This document shows, one piece after another, positions 55,862 through 64,000 of a DNA stretch of 64,000 nt. The notes under the pieces are model-generated. The model ran no database searches, was not told the DNA's origin, and saw only the letters and a program-made list of their open reading frames with translations. Position 1 is the stretch's first letter. Each line of letters opens with the position of its first letter. Source of the stretch: Mycobacterium sp. E787 (GTDB lineage Bacteria > Actinomycetota > Actinomycetes > Mycobacteriales > Mycobacteriaceae); NCBI RefSeq assembly GCF_001668725.1, contig NZ_LZKL01000033.1, forward strand, positions 124,001 through 188,000, in the 5' to 3' direction. The translations under genes and the position numbers were made by a program.

Positions 55862-56374
55862 TTACTGGCCGGTCCGCAGCGCGGCCGGCGCCGTCGATCC
55901 CCCCACCGGCATGGGCGGCAACCCGAGCTTGCGGTGATCCCACGAGCGGGCGCGGCGGCCCACGATGCGCACGCAGACCCGCTTGTTCATCATCTGCTCG
56001 ACGAAGGGCTTCATGTCGTCGGTGTAGGGGCCGGTGTAGCGCTCGAACACGCTGACCCCGACCCGGTGCGCGACGTCCGGATCGTCGACGATCTCGGCGA
56101 CGCCCTCGAAGGACACCCCGCGCAGCGTGTCGTAGGTGTCGCCGTCCTCGATCAGAAAGCTCACGCGCGGGTCGCGGGTCAGGTTGACCGCCTTCTGCGA
56201 CTTGGCCTTGGTCTCGAGCCAGATCTCGCCGTCGACGACGGCGTACCACATCGCGGTCAGGTGCGGCTGGCCGTCGGGACCGACGGTGGCCAGCGTGCCG
56301 GTGCGGCTCTTCACGACGAAATCGGCGATCTCGTCCTCCGACATGACGATGCTCGCGCGCTGATTCGTTCCCAT
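55862..56374 (-). CDS. PPOX-class F420-binding protein (Rv2991-like)
   Basis: This 170-residue protein starts at ATG 56374. The split-barrel FMN/F420 fold is seen in TGTLATVGPDGQPHLTAMWYA, LETKAKSQKAVNLTRDPRVS and TLRGVSFEGVAEIVDD. This is the pyridoxamine-phosphate-oxidase superfamily, and the Rv2991 subgroup binds F420. Its reaction is not known. An F420 pathway gene (fbiD) is at the right end of the window. The 3' end lies 9 bp after tRNA-Glu and is convergent with it. Confidence 0.82.
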   Translation of the reverse strand: MGTNQRASIVMSEDEIADFVVKSRTGTLATVGPDGQPHLTAMWYAVVDGEIWLETKAKSQKAVNLTRDPRVSFLIEDGDTYDTLRGVSFEGVAEIVDDPDVAHRVGVSVFERYTGPYTDDMKPFVEQMMNKRVCVRIVGRRARSWDHRKLGLPPMPVGGSTAPAALRTGQ

Positions 56375-56408
56375 GGCGGTCAGTGTGTCAGGTCCGCTGC
56401 GGCTCCTC

Positions 56409-56468
56409 GCGAGCAGACGCAAAAGCTCCGTTTTCGTCGGCGTGTCGGGGGCTTTTGTGTCTGCTCGC
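56409..56468. terminator. Long inverted repeat after the IclR gene
   Basis: GCGAGCAGACGCAAAAGCTC pairs with GGGCTTTTGTGTCTGCTCGC (18 of 20) around a 20-base loop. It sits 8 bp after the IclR stop (minus strand) and before the PPOX gene. GCGAGCAGACGCAAAA units recur in mycobacterial genomes from memory, so it may be a repeat family acting as a terminator. Confidence 0.5.
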
Positions 56469-56475
56469 CGCGCAA

Positions 56476-57177
56476 CTAGAGCCGGTGGGCGAGCGCTTCC
56501 GCGGCGGCCAGCAGATCGGCGGCCCAGCGCGCTCCCGGGCGCCGGCCGATCCGGTCTATGGGCCCGGACACCGAGATGGCCGCGACGACGGCGCCGCGGT
56601 TGTCGCGAACCGGCGCCGACACGCTGGCCACGCCGGGCTCGCGCTCGGCCACGCTCTGCGCCCAACCGCGCCGGCGCACGTCGGCCAACGCACGGTCGTT
56701 GAATTTGGCCGCGGGCAGGACCGCCTTCTGGGTGGCGGCGTCGGCGTAGGCCAGGAGCACTTTGGCCCCGGAGCCGGCCGTCATCGGTAGCCGCGCCCCG
56801 ACCGGAACCGTATCGCGAAGACCCGCAGCCGGTTCCAGGGCGGCCACGCAGACCCGCGAGGTGCCCTCGCGGCGATACAGCTGGACGCTCTCGCCGGTGG
56901 TCTCGCGCAACGCGGGCAGCACCGCCGCGCTCGCTGCCAGCAGCGGGTCGCTGACCCGGGCGGCCAGCTCGGCGACCGCCGGACCCAGCCGCCACCGCCC
57001 CGCGTCGTCGCGCGCCAGCAGCCGATGGACTTCCAGGGCGGCGGCGAGCCGGTAGGCGGTGGCCCTGGGCAACCCCGTTCGCTCGCACAGTTCGGCCAGC
57101 CCGCAGGGGGATTCCGCGATCGTGTGCAGCACGACCACCGCTTTGTCGAGGACGCCGATCCCGCTATGCTGTCTCAT
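56476..57177 (-). CDS. IclR-family regulator of leuCD (Rv2989-like)
   Basis: This 233-residue protein starts at ATG 57177. The winged helix is [20 protein letters not shown] and [20 protein letters not shown]. The C-terminal ligand domain contains [20 protein letters not shown] and [20 protein letters not shown]. It is divergent from leuC and resembles LtbR of Corynebacterium and NdgR of Streptomyces, which control leuCD. A palindrome at 57193-57207 overlaps its promoter. A TAATAT hexamer six bases before the ATG suggests a leaderless mRNA. Confidence 0.9.
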   Translation of the reverse strand: MRQHSGIGVLDKAVVVLHTIAESPCGLAELCERTGLPRATAYRLAAALEVHRLLARDDAGRWRLGPAVAELAARVSDPLLAASAAVLPALRETTGESVQLYRREGTSRVCVAALEPAAGLRDTVPVGARLPMTAGSGAKVLLAYADAATQKAVLPAAKFNDRALADVRRRGWAQSVAEREPGVASVSAPVRDNRGAVVAAISVSGPIDRIGRRPGARWAADLLAAAEALAHRL

Positions 57178-57183
57178 AAGGAG

Positions 57184-57189
57184 ATATTA
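57184..57189 (-). promoter_or_regulatory. -10 hexamer TAATAT of the IclR gene
   Basis: On the minus strand TAATAT is followed by six bases and ATG 57177. It lies three bases from the palindrome at 57193, so a bound dimer would block it. Confidence 0.55.
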
Positions 57190-57192
57190 GCG

Positions 57193-57207
57193 TCTCATAT
57201 TGTGAGA
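57193..57207. promoter_or_regulatory. IclR-type operator between the regulator and leuC
   Basis: TCTCATATTGTGAGA is a palindrome of TCTCA/TGAGA arms around five bases. It lies in the 63-bp divergent gap and resembles the LtbR/NdgR operators I recall upstream of leuC. A further TCTCAT is in the regulator's own start region. Confidence 0.72.
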
Positions 57208-57240
57208 TGTCAGCGAGAGACCGAAGAGGGGCAATTCGAG

Positions 57241-58674
57241 ATGGGATCCGACAATCCGCGCACCCTGGCCGAAAAGGTCTGGGACGACCACGTTGTGGTG
57301 AGGGGGGACGACACCGAACAGGGGGACGCTCCAGACCTGATCTACATCGATCTGCATCTGGTGCACGAGGTGACCAGCCCGCAGGCCTTCGACGGTCTCC
57401 GCCTGGCCGGCCGGCGGGTGCGACGCCCGGACCTGACGCTGGCCACCGAGGACCACAACGTGCCCACCGTCGACATCGACAAGCCGATCGCCGACCCGGT
57501 GTCGCGCACGCAGGTCGAGGCGTTGCGCCACAACTGCGCGGAATTCGGCGTGCCGCTCTACCCGATGGGCGACATCGAGCAGGGCATCGTGCATGTGGTC
57601 GGTCCGCAACTGGGTCTCACCCAACCGGGCATGACGATCGTCTGTGGCGACAGTCACACGTCGACGCACGGCGCATTTGGCGCGCTGGCCATGGGGATTG
57701 GCACCTCGGAGGTCGAGCACGTGCTGGCCACCCAGACCTTGCCGCTGCGGCCTTTCAAGACGATGGCGGTCAACGTCGACGGCCCGCTGCCCCCCGGCGT
57801 GACAGCCAAGGACATCATCCTTGCGCTGATCGCGAAGATCGGCACCGGCGGCGGGCAGGGCCACGTCATCGAATACCGCGGCAGCGCCATCGAATCGCTG
57901 TCGATGGAAGGCCGGATGACGGTCTGCAACATGAGCATCGAGGCCGGCGCCCGGGCGGGCATGGTGGCGCCGGACGAGACCACGTACGACTTTCTGCGCG
58001 GACGCCCGCACGCGCCCGTCGGCGCGGGGTGGGATGCCGCCGTCGAGTACTGGGAGCAGCTGCGCACCGATCCCGGCGCCGTGTTCGACACCGAGGTCTA
58101 TCTGGACGCGGCCTCGCTGAGCCCGTTCGTCACGTGGGGGACGAATCCCGGCCAGGGAGTGCCGCTGGACGCGGTCGTGCCGGACCCCGAACTGATGGCC
58201 GACGACGCCGAGCGCCAGGCCGCGGAGAAAGCCTTGGCGTACATGGACCTTCGACCGGGCACGCCGATGCGCGACATCGGCGTCGACGCCGTGTTCGTCG
58301 GCTCTTGTACCAATGGTCGTATCGAAGATCTGCGCGCGGTGGCCGACGTCTTGCGCGGGCGCAAGGTCGCCGACGGGGTGCGGATGCTGGTCGTGCCCGG
58401 CTCGATGCGGGTGCGCGCTCAGGCCGAGGCGGAGGGGCTGGGCGAGATCTTCACCGCCGCGGGCGCCGAATGGCGTCAGGCCGGATGCTCGATGTGCCTG
58501 GGCATGAACCCCGATCAGCTTTCGCCGGGGGAGCGGTGCGCCGCGACGTCCAACCGCAACTTCGAAGGGCGGCAGGGCAAAGGCGGCCGCACCCATCTGG
58601 TGTCGCCGGCCGTCGCGGCCGCAACCGCGGTGCGGGGCAGGCTGTCCGCACCGGCCGACCTGAACTCCAACTGA
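57241..58674 (+). CDS. leuC: 3-isopropylmalate dehydratase large subunit
   Basis: The product is 477 residues from ATG 57241. The three [4Fe-4S] cysteines are in [14 protein letters not shown] and [40 protein letters not shown] and HNVPTVD-type motifs are typical aconitase-family features. With LeuD it isomerises 2- to 3-isopropylmalate. It is divergent from its probable regulator. leuD follows after 20 bp. Confidence 0.97.
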   Translation: MGSDNPRTLAEKVWDDHVVVRGDDTEQGDAPDLIYIDLHLVHEVTSPQAFDGLRLAGRRVRRPDLTLATEDHNVPTVDIDKPIADPVSRTQVEALRHNCAEFGVPLYPMGDIEQGIVHVVGPQLGLTQPGMTIVCGDSHTSTHGAFGALAMGIGTSEVEHVLATQTLPLRPFKTMAVNVDGPLPPGVTAKDIILALIAKIGTGGGQGHVIEYRGSAIESLSMEGRMTVCNMSIEAGARAGMVAPDETTYDFLRGRPHAPVGAGWDAAVEYWEQLRTDPGAVFDTEVYLDAASLSPFVTWGTNPGQGVPLDAVVPDPELMADDAERQAAEKALAYMDLRPGTPMRDIGVDAVFVGSCTNGRIEDLRAVADVLRGRKVADGVRMLVVPGSMRVRAQAEAEGLGEIFTAAGAEWRQAGCSMCLGMNPDQLSPGERCAATSNRNFEGRQGKGGRTHLVSPAVAAATAVRGRLSAPADLNSN

Positions 58675-58694
58675 CTTCGAATCGAGGACGAAAT

Positions 58695-59291
58695 ATGGAA
58701 GCCTTTCGCACCCACACGGGCATCGGCGTGCCGCTGCGGCGGTCCAATGTCGACACCGACCAGATCATTCCCGCCGCGTTTTTGAAGCGCGTTACCCGAA
58801 CCGGTTTCGAGGACGGCCTGTTCGCCACGTGGCGCTCGGATCCCTCATTCGTGCTCAATCTCAGCCCCTTTGACCGCGGCTCGGTTCTGGTCGCCGGGCC
58901 CGATTTCGGCACCGGTTCGTCGCGCGAGCACGCGGTGTGGGCGCTGATGGACTACGGGTTCCGGGTGGTCATCTCGTCTCGATTCGGTGACATTTTCCGG
59001 GGCAACGCCGGCAAGGCCGGCCTGCTGGCCGCCGAAGTTTCCGCCGACGGCGTGGAACTGCTTTGGAAGCTCATCGAGCAGAGTCCGGGCTTGGAAATCA
59101 CTGCCAATCTTCAAGATCGAAATATCACCGCAGGAACAACGGTGCTGCCGTTCACGATTGACGACTACACGGCCTACCGACTGCTCGAGGGCCTCGACGA
59201 TATAGCCCTTACGCTGCGGAAACTCGACGACATCGAGGCGTTCGAGGCCGCGCGGCCGGAGTACAAACCGCGCACTTCGACCGCGTCTTGA
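58695..59291 (+). CDS. leuD: 3-isopropylmalate dehydratase small subunit
   Basis: This 198-residue protein has [49 protein letters not shown] and [19 protein letters not shown], the LeuD swivel-domain signature. It completes the active site with LeuC. ATG 58695 has GAGGACGAAAT upstream. The next 211 bp before hupB carry no gene. Confidence 0.96.
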   Translation: MEAFRTHTGIGVPLRRSNVDTDQIIPAAFLKRVTRTGFEDGLFATWRSDPSFVLNLSPFDRGSVLVAGPDFGTGSSREHAVWALMDYGFRVVISSRFGDIFRGNAGKAGLLAAEVSADGVELLWKLIEQSPGLEITANLQDRNITAGTTVLPFTIDDYTAYRLLEGLDDIALTLRKLDDIEAFEAARPEYKPRTSTAS

Positions 59292-59502
59292 AAGGTCGAT
59301 CGGGACGGCTTTTCTTCTCGGCCGGCTAAGTAAACCGGCCGATTTCGCGGCCCGGCCACCGGTCAAGGGCGGCAACCGGATTGCGAAAATTTTCGTTGTT
59401 AGCTCGGCGAAATTGCGCGTGGCTCTTGGAAATTTGCTGGGTGAGGGTTTACCGTGTTCGCTAGTCGGTTCAAACGAGGACCACTGGCTTCGGAGGGTAT
59501 GG

Positions 59503-60150
59503 ATGAACAAGGCAGAGCTCATAGATGAGCTCACACGGAAATTGAAGACGGATCGGCGGCAGGCGACCGAGGCCGTCGAGAATGTCGTCGACACCATTGT
59601 GCGCGCGGTGCACAAGGGCGACAGCGTCACCATTACCGGCTTCGGTGTGTTCGAACAGCGGCGGCGTGCGGCGCGGGTGGCCCGCAATCCGCGTACCGGC
59701 GAGACGGTAAAGGTAAAGCCGACATCGGTCCCCGCGTTCCGGCCCGGTGCTCAATTCAAAGCGGTTGTCTCTGGCGCACAGCGCCTCCCGGCGGAAGGAC
59801 CAGCAGTGAAGCGTGGTGTTGTGGCCGGCGCCGCGGCCAAGAAGGCGGCGAAGAAGGCTCCGGCCAAGAAGGCCGCGAGCAAGGCTCCGGCCAAGAAGGC
59901 CGCGGCCAAGAAGGCTCCGGCCAAGAAGGTCGCCGCCAAGAAGGCTCCGGCCAAGAAGGCAGTGACCAAGGCCCCGGCCAAGAAGGCCGCAACCAAGGCC
60001 CCGGCCAAGAAGGCCGCAACGAAGGCCGTCGCCAAAAAGGCTCCGGCCAAGAAGGCCGCGACCAAGGCTCCGGCCAAGAAGGCGGCATCAAAGAGGCCGG
60101 CCAGCAAGGCTCCTGCCAAGAAGGCTCCGGCGCGGCGCGGCCGCCGCTAG
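59503..60150 (+). CDS. hupB: Histone-like nucleoid protein HupB with lysine/alanine-rich tail
   Basis: The product is 215 residues from ATG 59503 ([20 protein letters not shown]), with CGGAGGG upstream; another ATG at 59499 is out of frame. The first 90 residues are a standard HU domain with the DNA-binding arm [19 protein letters not shown]. The rest is a tail of about 20 PAKKA-type repeats, resembling histone H1, as in M. tuberculosis HupB (214 residues). It compacts DNA and has been linked to iron control. The repeated codons make a tandem DNA repeat prone to length change. Confidence 0.96.
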   Translation: MNKAELIDELTRKLKTDRRQATEAVENVVDTIVRAVHKGDSVTITGFGVFEQRRRAARVARNPRTGETVKVKPTSVPAFRPGAQFKAVVSGAQRLPAEGPAVKRGVVAGAAAKKAAKKAPAKKAASKAPAKKAAAKKAPAKKVAAKKAPAKKAVTKAPAKKAATKAPAKKAATKAVAKKAPAKKAATKAPAKKAASKRPASKAPAKKAPARRGRR

Positions 60151-60160
60151 GAATTCGCAT

Positions 60161-60211
60161 ACGCGGATACCCTTCGGGATGGCAGCGCTGCCACCCGGAG
60201 GGTATCCGCGT
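60161..60211. terminator. Bidirectional terminator between hupB and mutT1
   Basis: ACGCGGATACCCTTCGGG pairs with CCCGGAGGGTATCCGCGT (17 of 18). Inside the loop GGCAGCGCTGCC is another perfect palindrome. It lies between two convergent genes, 10 bp after hupB and 1 bp before mutT1's stop. Confidence 0.65.
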
Positions 60212-60212
60212 G

Positions 60213-61154
60213 TCAGGCCCGCACGTTGGCGGCCAACGCGCCGCCGATGTGGTCCGCCGACACCAGCCGGCCGCCTGATAGCGACAGCACCCACGTGCTG
60301 CCCTTGTGGTTGCGGGATTTATCCGCTCGCACGCCGTCGCGTTCGCACCACCAGTCGATCAGGTCCGGAATCACCTTGCCCTGCGTGCAGATCACCGGGG
60401 TGCCGCCCTCCTCGGCGATGCCCAGCATCCGCTGGCGGGCGCGCTTGGGGTTCTTGGCGTAGGCCTCCTCGGTGAGCGCCGGCTCGTTGTGCACGGTGAC
60501 ACCGAGCTCCTGTGCGAGCGGTTCCACCGTCTGATGGCAGCGCAGCCGGTCCGCCGCATACACGTCGGAGGCGCCGAAGGCGAGCAGTTGGGGAACCAGA
60601 GCCTCGGCCTGCGCGCGTCCCCTCTTGTCCAGCGGTCGCTTGGTGTCGTCGCCGGAAAAGCGTGACTTCCTGCCGGCCGTGCCATGACGGACCACGAGTA
60701 CCGTTTGCGTGTCGGCGGGATGTTTCGCGAAGTGGCGCAACATCTTTCGGTCGTGCGGGTAGCTGAGCCTGTCCTTGGCTTCGGCGACGGGCAGCCACAC
60801 CAGTTCGTCGACCTCGCTGCCCGGGGTGAACTCGCCGCCGGTGCTGCGCGCCGCCCAGTAGTGAACCTTCTTGACGCCCTGCTCGATCGGGTAGCTCACC
60901 ATGTCCAGCCGCCTGCCGAGCACGGCGCCGTGGCCCGTCTCCTCGAATATCTCCCGCACCGCCGCCACGGGCTCCGTCTCGCCGGGATCGACTTTGCCCT
61001 TGGGCAGCGACCAGTCGTCGTAACGGGGGCGATGGATGACGGCGACCTCGAGGCCGGGGTTGCTCGAATCCGTCGGTCGCCACAGCACCGCGCCCGCGGC
61101 GTGCACGACCCGACTGCCCGAGCGCCGACTGCCGGACGAGGTCTGGGCTGGCAA
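60213..61154 (-). CDS. mutT1: MutT1: Nudix and histidine phosphatase fusion
   Basis: This 313-residue protein starts at TTG 61154, which has AGGAG five bases upstream. Residues 1 to about 145 hold the Nudix box [20 protein letters not shown], followed by TGHG. The second half is a phosphoglycerate-mutase-type domain with [10 protein letters not shown] and [13 protein letters not shown]. The M. tuberculosis homologue Rv2985 removes 8-oxo-dGTP and related nucleotides. It is convergent with hupB and 72 bp after ppk1. Confidence 0.92.
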   Translation of the reverse strand: MPAQTSSGSRRSGSRVVHAAGAVLWRPTDSSNPGLEVAVIHRPRYDDWSLPKGKVDPGETEPVAAVREIFEETGHGAVLGRRLDMVSYPIEQGVKKVHYWAARSTGGEFTPGSEVDELVWLPVAEAKDRLSYPHDRKMLRHFAKHPADTQTVLVVRHGTAGRKSRFSGDDTKRPLDKRGRAQAEALVPQLLAFGASDVYAADRLRCHQTVEPLAQELGVTVHNEPALTEEAYAKNPKRARQRMLGIAEEGGTPVICTQGKVIPDLIDWWCERDGVRADKSRNHKGSTWVLSLSGGRLVSADHIGGALAANVRA

Positions 61155-61226
61155 CTCAACTCCTGCAGGTCAATTCGGCGACGGCGCGCCGGCCATGGGC
61201 GCGACCAGGAAAGCTACCACATGGCC

Positions 61227-63419
61227 TCAGGCGCTCCGGTGCAGCTCCATCAGCGACTCCTGATGGTCGCGCACCGTGTGACCATCCTGCGGCGACGCGG
61301 TCCACTGCCCGTCGGTGCCCAGCTCCCAGCACCGGGTGGACGGGTTCAAGGCGGATTCGAACAGGTCGTCCAGGTAGGCCGTGAGCCTCGGGTCCTTCAC
61401 TTGAACCAGCGCCTCGACGCGCCGGTCGAGGTTGCGGTGCATCATGTCCGCGCTGCCGATCCAGAACTCGTTGATGCGGGCGAAATGCATGATCCGCGAG
61501 TGCTCCAGGAACCTGCCGAGTATCGAACGGACCGAGATGTTCTCCGAAAAGCCCTCCGTGCCAGGGCGCAGCGCGCAGATGCCGCGCACCACGATCTCGA
61601 CGCGCACGCCGGCGCGCGACGCGCGATACAGCGCGTCGATCACCTGCTCGTCGACCAGAGCGTTCATCTTCATCCGGATCCTGCCCCCGCCGCTTTCGCC
61701 GTGCGCGGCGATCTCGCGCTCGACGCGCTCGATGATGCCGGTGCGGATGCTGTGCGGCGCCACCAACAGGTTGCGGTAGGACACCTTCCGCGAGTAGCCG
61801 GTGAGCGAATTGAACAGGTCGGTCAGATCGGCGCCGATCTCCGGGGAAGCCGTGAGCAGACCGACGTCCTCGTACAGCCGCGCCGTCTTGCCGTTGTAAT
61901 TGCCGGTCCCGATGTGGCAGTACCGCCGGATCGTCGAGCCTTCGCGGCGCACCACAAGGCAGGTCTTGCAATGCGTCTTCAGCCCGACGTACCCGTACAC
62001 CACGTGCACGCCCGCCTGCTCAAGTGTGCGCGCCCAACGGATGTTGGCCTGCTCGTCGAAGCGGGCCTTGATCTCCACCATCGCCACCACCTGCTTTCCG
62101 GCCTCGGCGGCGGCGATGAGAGCGCGAACGATCGGCGAGTCGCCGGAGGTGCGATACAGCGTCTGCTTGATCGCAAGGACATTGGGGTCGGCGGCGGCCT
62201 GCTCGATGAATCGCTGCACGCTGGTGGAGAACGACTCATACGGATGATGAAGCAGCACATCGCCTTCGCGCAGCGTGGCGAAGATGCTCCGCGGTGTTTC
62301 GCGGTCGGCGAAGGCGGGGCTGGTGGCCGGGACGAAGGCCGGGTCTTTGAGCGCCGGCCGGTCCAATCCGTAGACCTGCCACAACGACGAAAGGTCGAGT
62401 AATCCGGGCACTTCGATGACGTCACCGGGATTCACGTCGAGTTCGCGCAGCAGCAGTTCCAGCATGCTCTCGGTCATGTCGTCGGCGATCTCGAGCCGAA
62501 CCGGCGAACCGAACCGGCGGCGCGCCAACTCTCGCTCCAGCGCCTGCAGCAGGTCTTCGTCACGGTCCTCTTCGACCTCGTAATCCGCGTTGCGGGTGAT
62601 GCGGAACGCGTGATGCTGCACGATCTCCATGCCCGGGAACAGCACCGGGAGGAAGGCGGCGATCAGCTCCTCCATCGGCAGGAAGCGGACGACGGCGGGC
62701 CCGTCGGCTCCGTCGGTGTCGCCGCGGGTTTCGAGTTCGACGAAGCGATCGACGTTGTTGGGCACCTTGACCCGGGCGAAGTGCTGGCCGCCGTCCTCGG
62801 GCTGGCGCACCATGACCGCCAGGTTCAGGCTCAGCCCGCTGACGAACGGGAAGGGGTGGGCGGGGTCGACGGCCAGCGGCGTGAGGACCGGGAAGACCTG
62901 CTCGTTGAAATACGTCGACAGTTGGTCGCGCTCATCGGAATCCAGATCGGCCCACGTGACGATGTGGATGCCCTCCGCGGCGAGGGCCGGTTCGACCGAA
63001 TCGAGGAACACGCGCGCGTGCCGGGTCGCGATCCGCTGCGTCTGCTCGCCGATGAGGGCCAGTTGCTCGCGCGGCGTCAGACCGTCGGCCGAGCGCACGG
63101 AAAGTCCCATCTCGTCGCGGCGCTTGAGGCCGGCGACCCGGACCATGTAGAACTCGTCGAGGTTCGACGCGAAGATCGCCAAGAACTTCGCGCGCTCGAG
63201 CAGCGGCAGCGAGTTGTCGTCCGCCAGCGCGAGCACGCGCGCGTTGAAGTCCAGCCAGCTCAGTTCCCGGTTGAGATAGCGGTCCTCCGGTAGCGCGTCG
63301 TCGATCGCCGCCGGGGTTGCGGCGGGCGGTGCGCCGACAGCCGGGCCGTCGGGCTGCCATACGGGTTCTTCGAGGCGCGCCTCGGCTTCGATTTCGGTCA
63401 CCCTGCGATCATTGCTCAT
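61227..63419 (-). CDS. ppk: Polyphosphate kinase 1
   Basis: The product is 730 residues with the start at ATG 63419 ([11 protein letters not shown], as remembered in M. tuberculosis); an upstream ATG at 63455 would add 12 residues. [20 protein letters not shown] opens the N domain, and [20 protein letters not shown] follows. The catalytic part has [36 protein letters not shown] with the phospho-histidine and [19 protein letters not shown]. It polymerises ATP gamma-phosphate to polyphosphate. Full length. It lies 91 bp downstream of the fbiD 3' end. Confidence 0.96.
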   Translation of the reverse strand: MSNDRRVTEIEAEARLEEPVWQPDGPAVGAPPAATPAAIDDALPEDRYLNRELSWLDFNARVLALADDNSLPLLERAKFLAIFASNLDEFYMVRVAGLKRRDEMGLSVRSADGLTPREQLALIGEQTQRIATRHARVFLDSVEPALAAEGIHIVTWADLDSDERDQLSTYFNEQVFPVLTPLAVDPAHPFPFVSGLSLNLAVMVRQPEDGGQHFARVKVPNNVDRFVELETRGDTDGADGPAVVRFLPMEELIAAFLPVLFPGMEIVQHHAFRITRNADYEVEEDRDEDLLQALERELARRRFGSPVRLEIADDMTESMLELLLRELDVNPGDVIEVPGLLDLSSLWQVYGLDRPALKDPAFVPATSPAFADRETPRSIFATLREGDVLLHHPYESFSTSVQRFIEQAAADPNVLAIKQTLYRTSGDSPIVRALIAAAEAGKQVVAMVEIKARFDEQANIRWARTLEQAGVHVVYGYVGLKTHCKTCLVVRREGSTIRRYCHIGTGNYNGKTARLYEDVGLLTASPEIGADLTDLFNSLTGYSRKVSYRNLLVAPHSIRTGIIERVEREIAAHGESGGGRIRMKMNALVDEQVIDALYRASRAGVRVEIVVRGICALRPGTEGFSENISVRSILGRFLEHSRIMHFARINEFWIGSADMMHRNLDRRVEALVQVKDPRLTAYLDDLFESALNPSTRCWELGTDGQWTASPQDGHTVRDHQESLMELHRSA

Positions 63420-63510
63420 TCCCGCTGGTGCTGCTAGCGCCCGGGGGACATCCATTCGCCGTTGTCGCGCAGTTCACCGGCTGTACAGGTTTGCTGTTGC
63501 GGGGTCGTCG

Positions 63511-64000
<490 letters not shown>

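Noticed and set aside
59292..59502. Possible gene in the leuD-hupB gap
   Set aside because: The open frame that begins at 59413 is the hupB frame extended upstream. The gap is better explained as the hupB promoter region.
59800..60150. Possible CRISPR-like or satellite repeat
   Set aside because: The periodic blocks are codons of the HupB tail, not direct repeats with unique spacers, and there are no cas genes.

Overview
The window is a gene-dense, high-GC actinobacterial chromosome segment that reads as a pigmented nontuberculous Mycobacterium. From about 11 kb to the right end, the gene order follows the M. tuberculosis H37Rv block Rv3032 to Rv2983 in reverse orientation: Rv3032-3030, fixA/fixB, Rv3027c-3026c, iscS, mnmA, lpqA, Rv3015c, ligA, Rv3013, gatCA, pfkA, gatB, lppZ, Rv3005c, cfp6, ilvB-ilvN-ilvC, Rv2997, serA, leuB, Rv2993c, gltX, tRNA-Gln/Glu, Rv2991, the IclR regulator, leuCD, hupB, mutT1, ppk1 and fbiD. 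These assignments rest on remembered protein sequences, not on a search. No ESX/PE/PPE genes, prophage, IS element or CRISPR array was seen. No gap without a gene exceeds 300 bases.

Left region (1-9.8 kb, minus strand). This is a carotenoid operon, crtE-crtI-crtB-crtYc-crtYd-methyltransferase-crtU, followed by a Rieske oxygenase and a DUF2784 membrane protein. Most junctions overlap by 4 bp (ATGA or GTGA). After it come a DUF2945 gene, a 39-codon remnant of a DUF3140 gene, and a MarR regulator cut by the window edge. A strong dyad at 8980-9002 lies upstream of crtE and is the probable operator. The gene set predicts an aromatic-ring (isorenieratene-type) carotenoid that may be further oxidised.

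9.8-17 kb: an SRPBCC-SDR fusion, a glucosyltransferase/GH57/methyltransferase trio for polymethylated or branched alpha-glucans, and the divergent electron-transfer flavoprotein genes etfBA.

17-25.6 kb: an accessory island that H37Rv lacks at this site. It holds an iron-sulfur photolyase; an LLM flavin monooxygenase-TetR-CYP125-like P450-acyl-CoA ligase operon with a perfect palindromic operator; and a TetR-cupin-esterase operon. It looks like a lipid, steroid or terpenoid oxidation module.

25.7-44.6 kb: lipid acyltransferases, Fe-S/tRNA thiolation genes, an ArsR/SRPBCC pair with twin operators, DNA ligase, GatCAB amidotransferase, phosphofructokinase, an extra EspI/MinD-like ATPase, and envelope proteins.

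44.6-59.3 kb: branched-chain amino acid and serine synthesis. Control elements visible in the sequence are a leader-peptide attenuator before ilvB and an IclR-type operator between the regulator and leuC.

59.5-64 kb: hupB, mutT1, ppk1 and the 3' part of fbiD. Many genes appear to be transcribed leaderless: a TANNNT hexamer ends 6-8 nt before an ATG or GTG. Several dispersed repeats are also present, including a 55-bp tandem repeat over the leuB stop codon.
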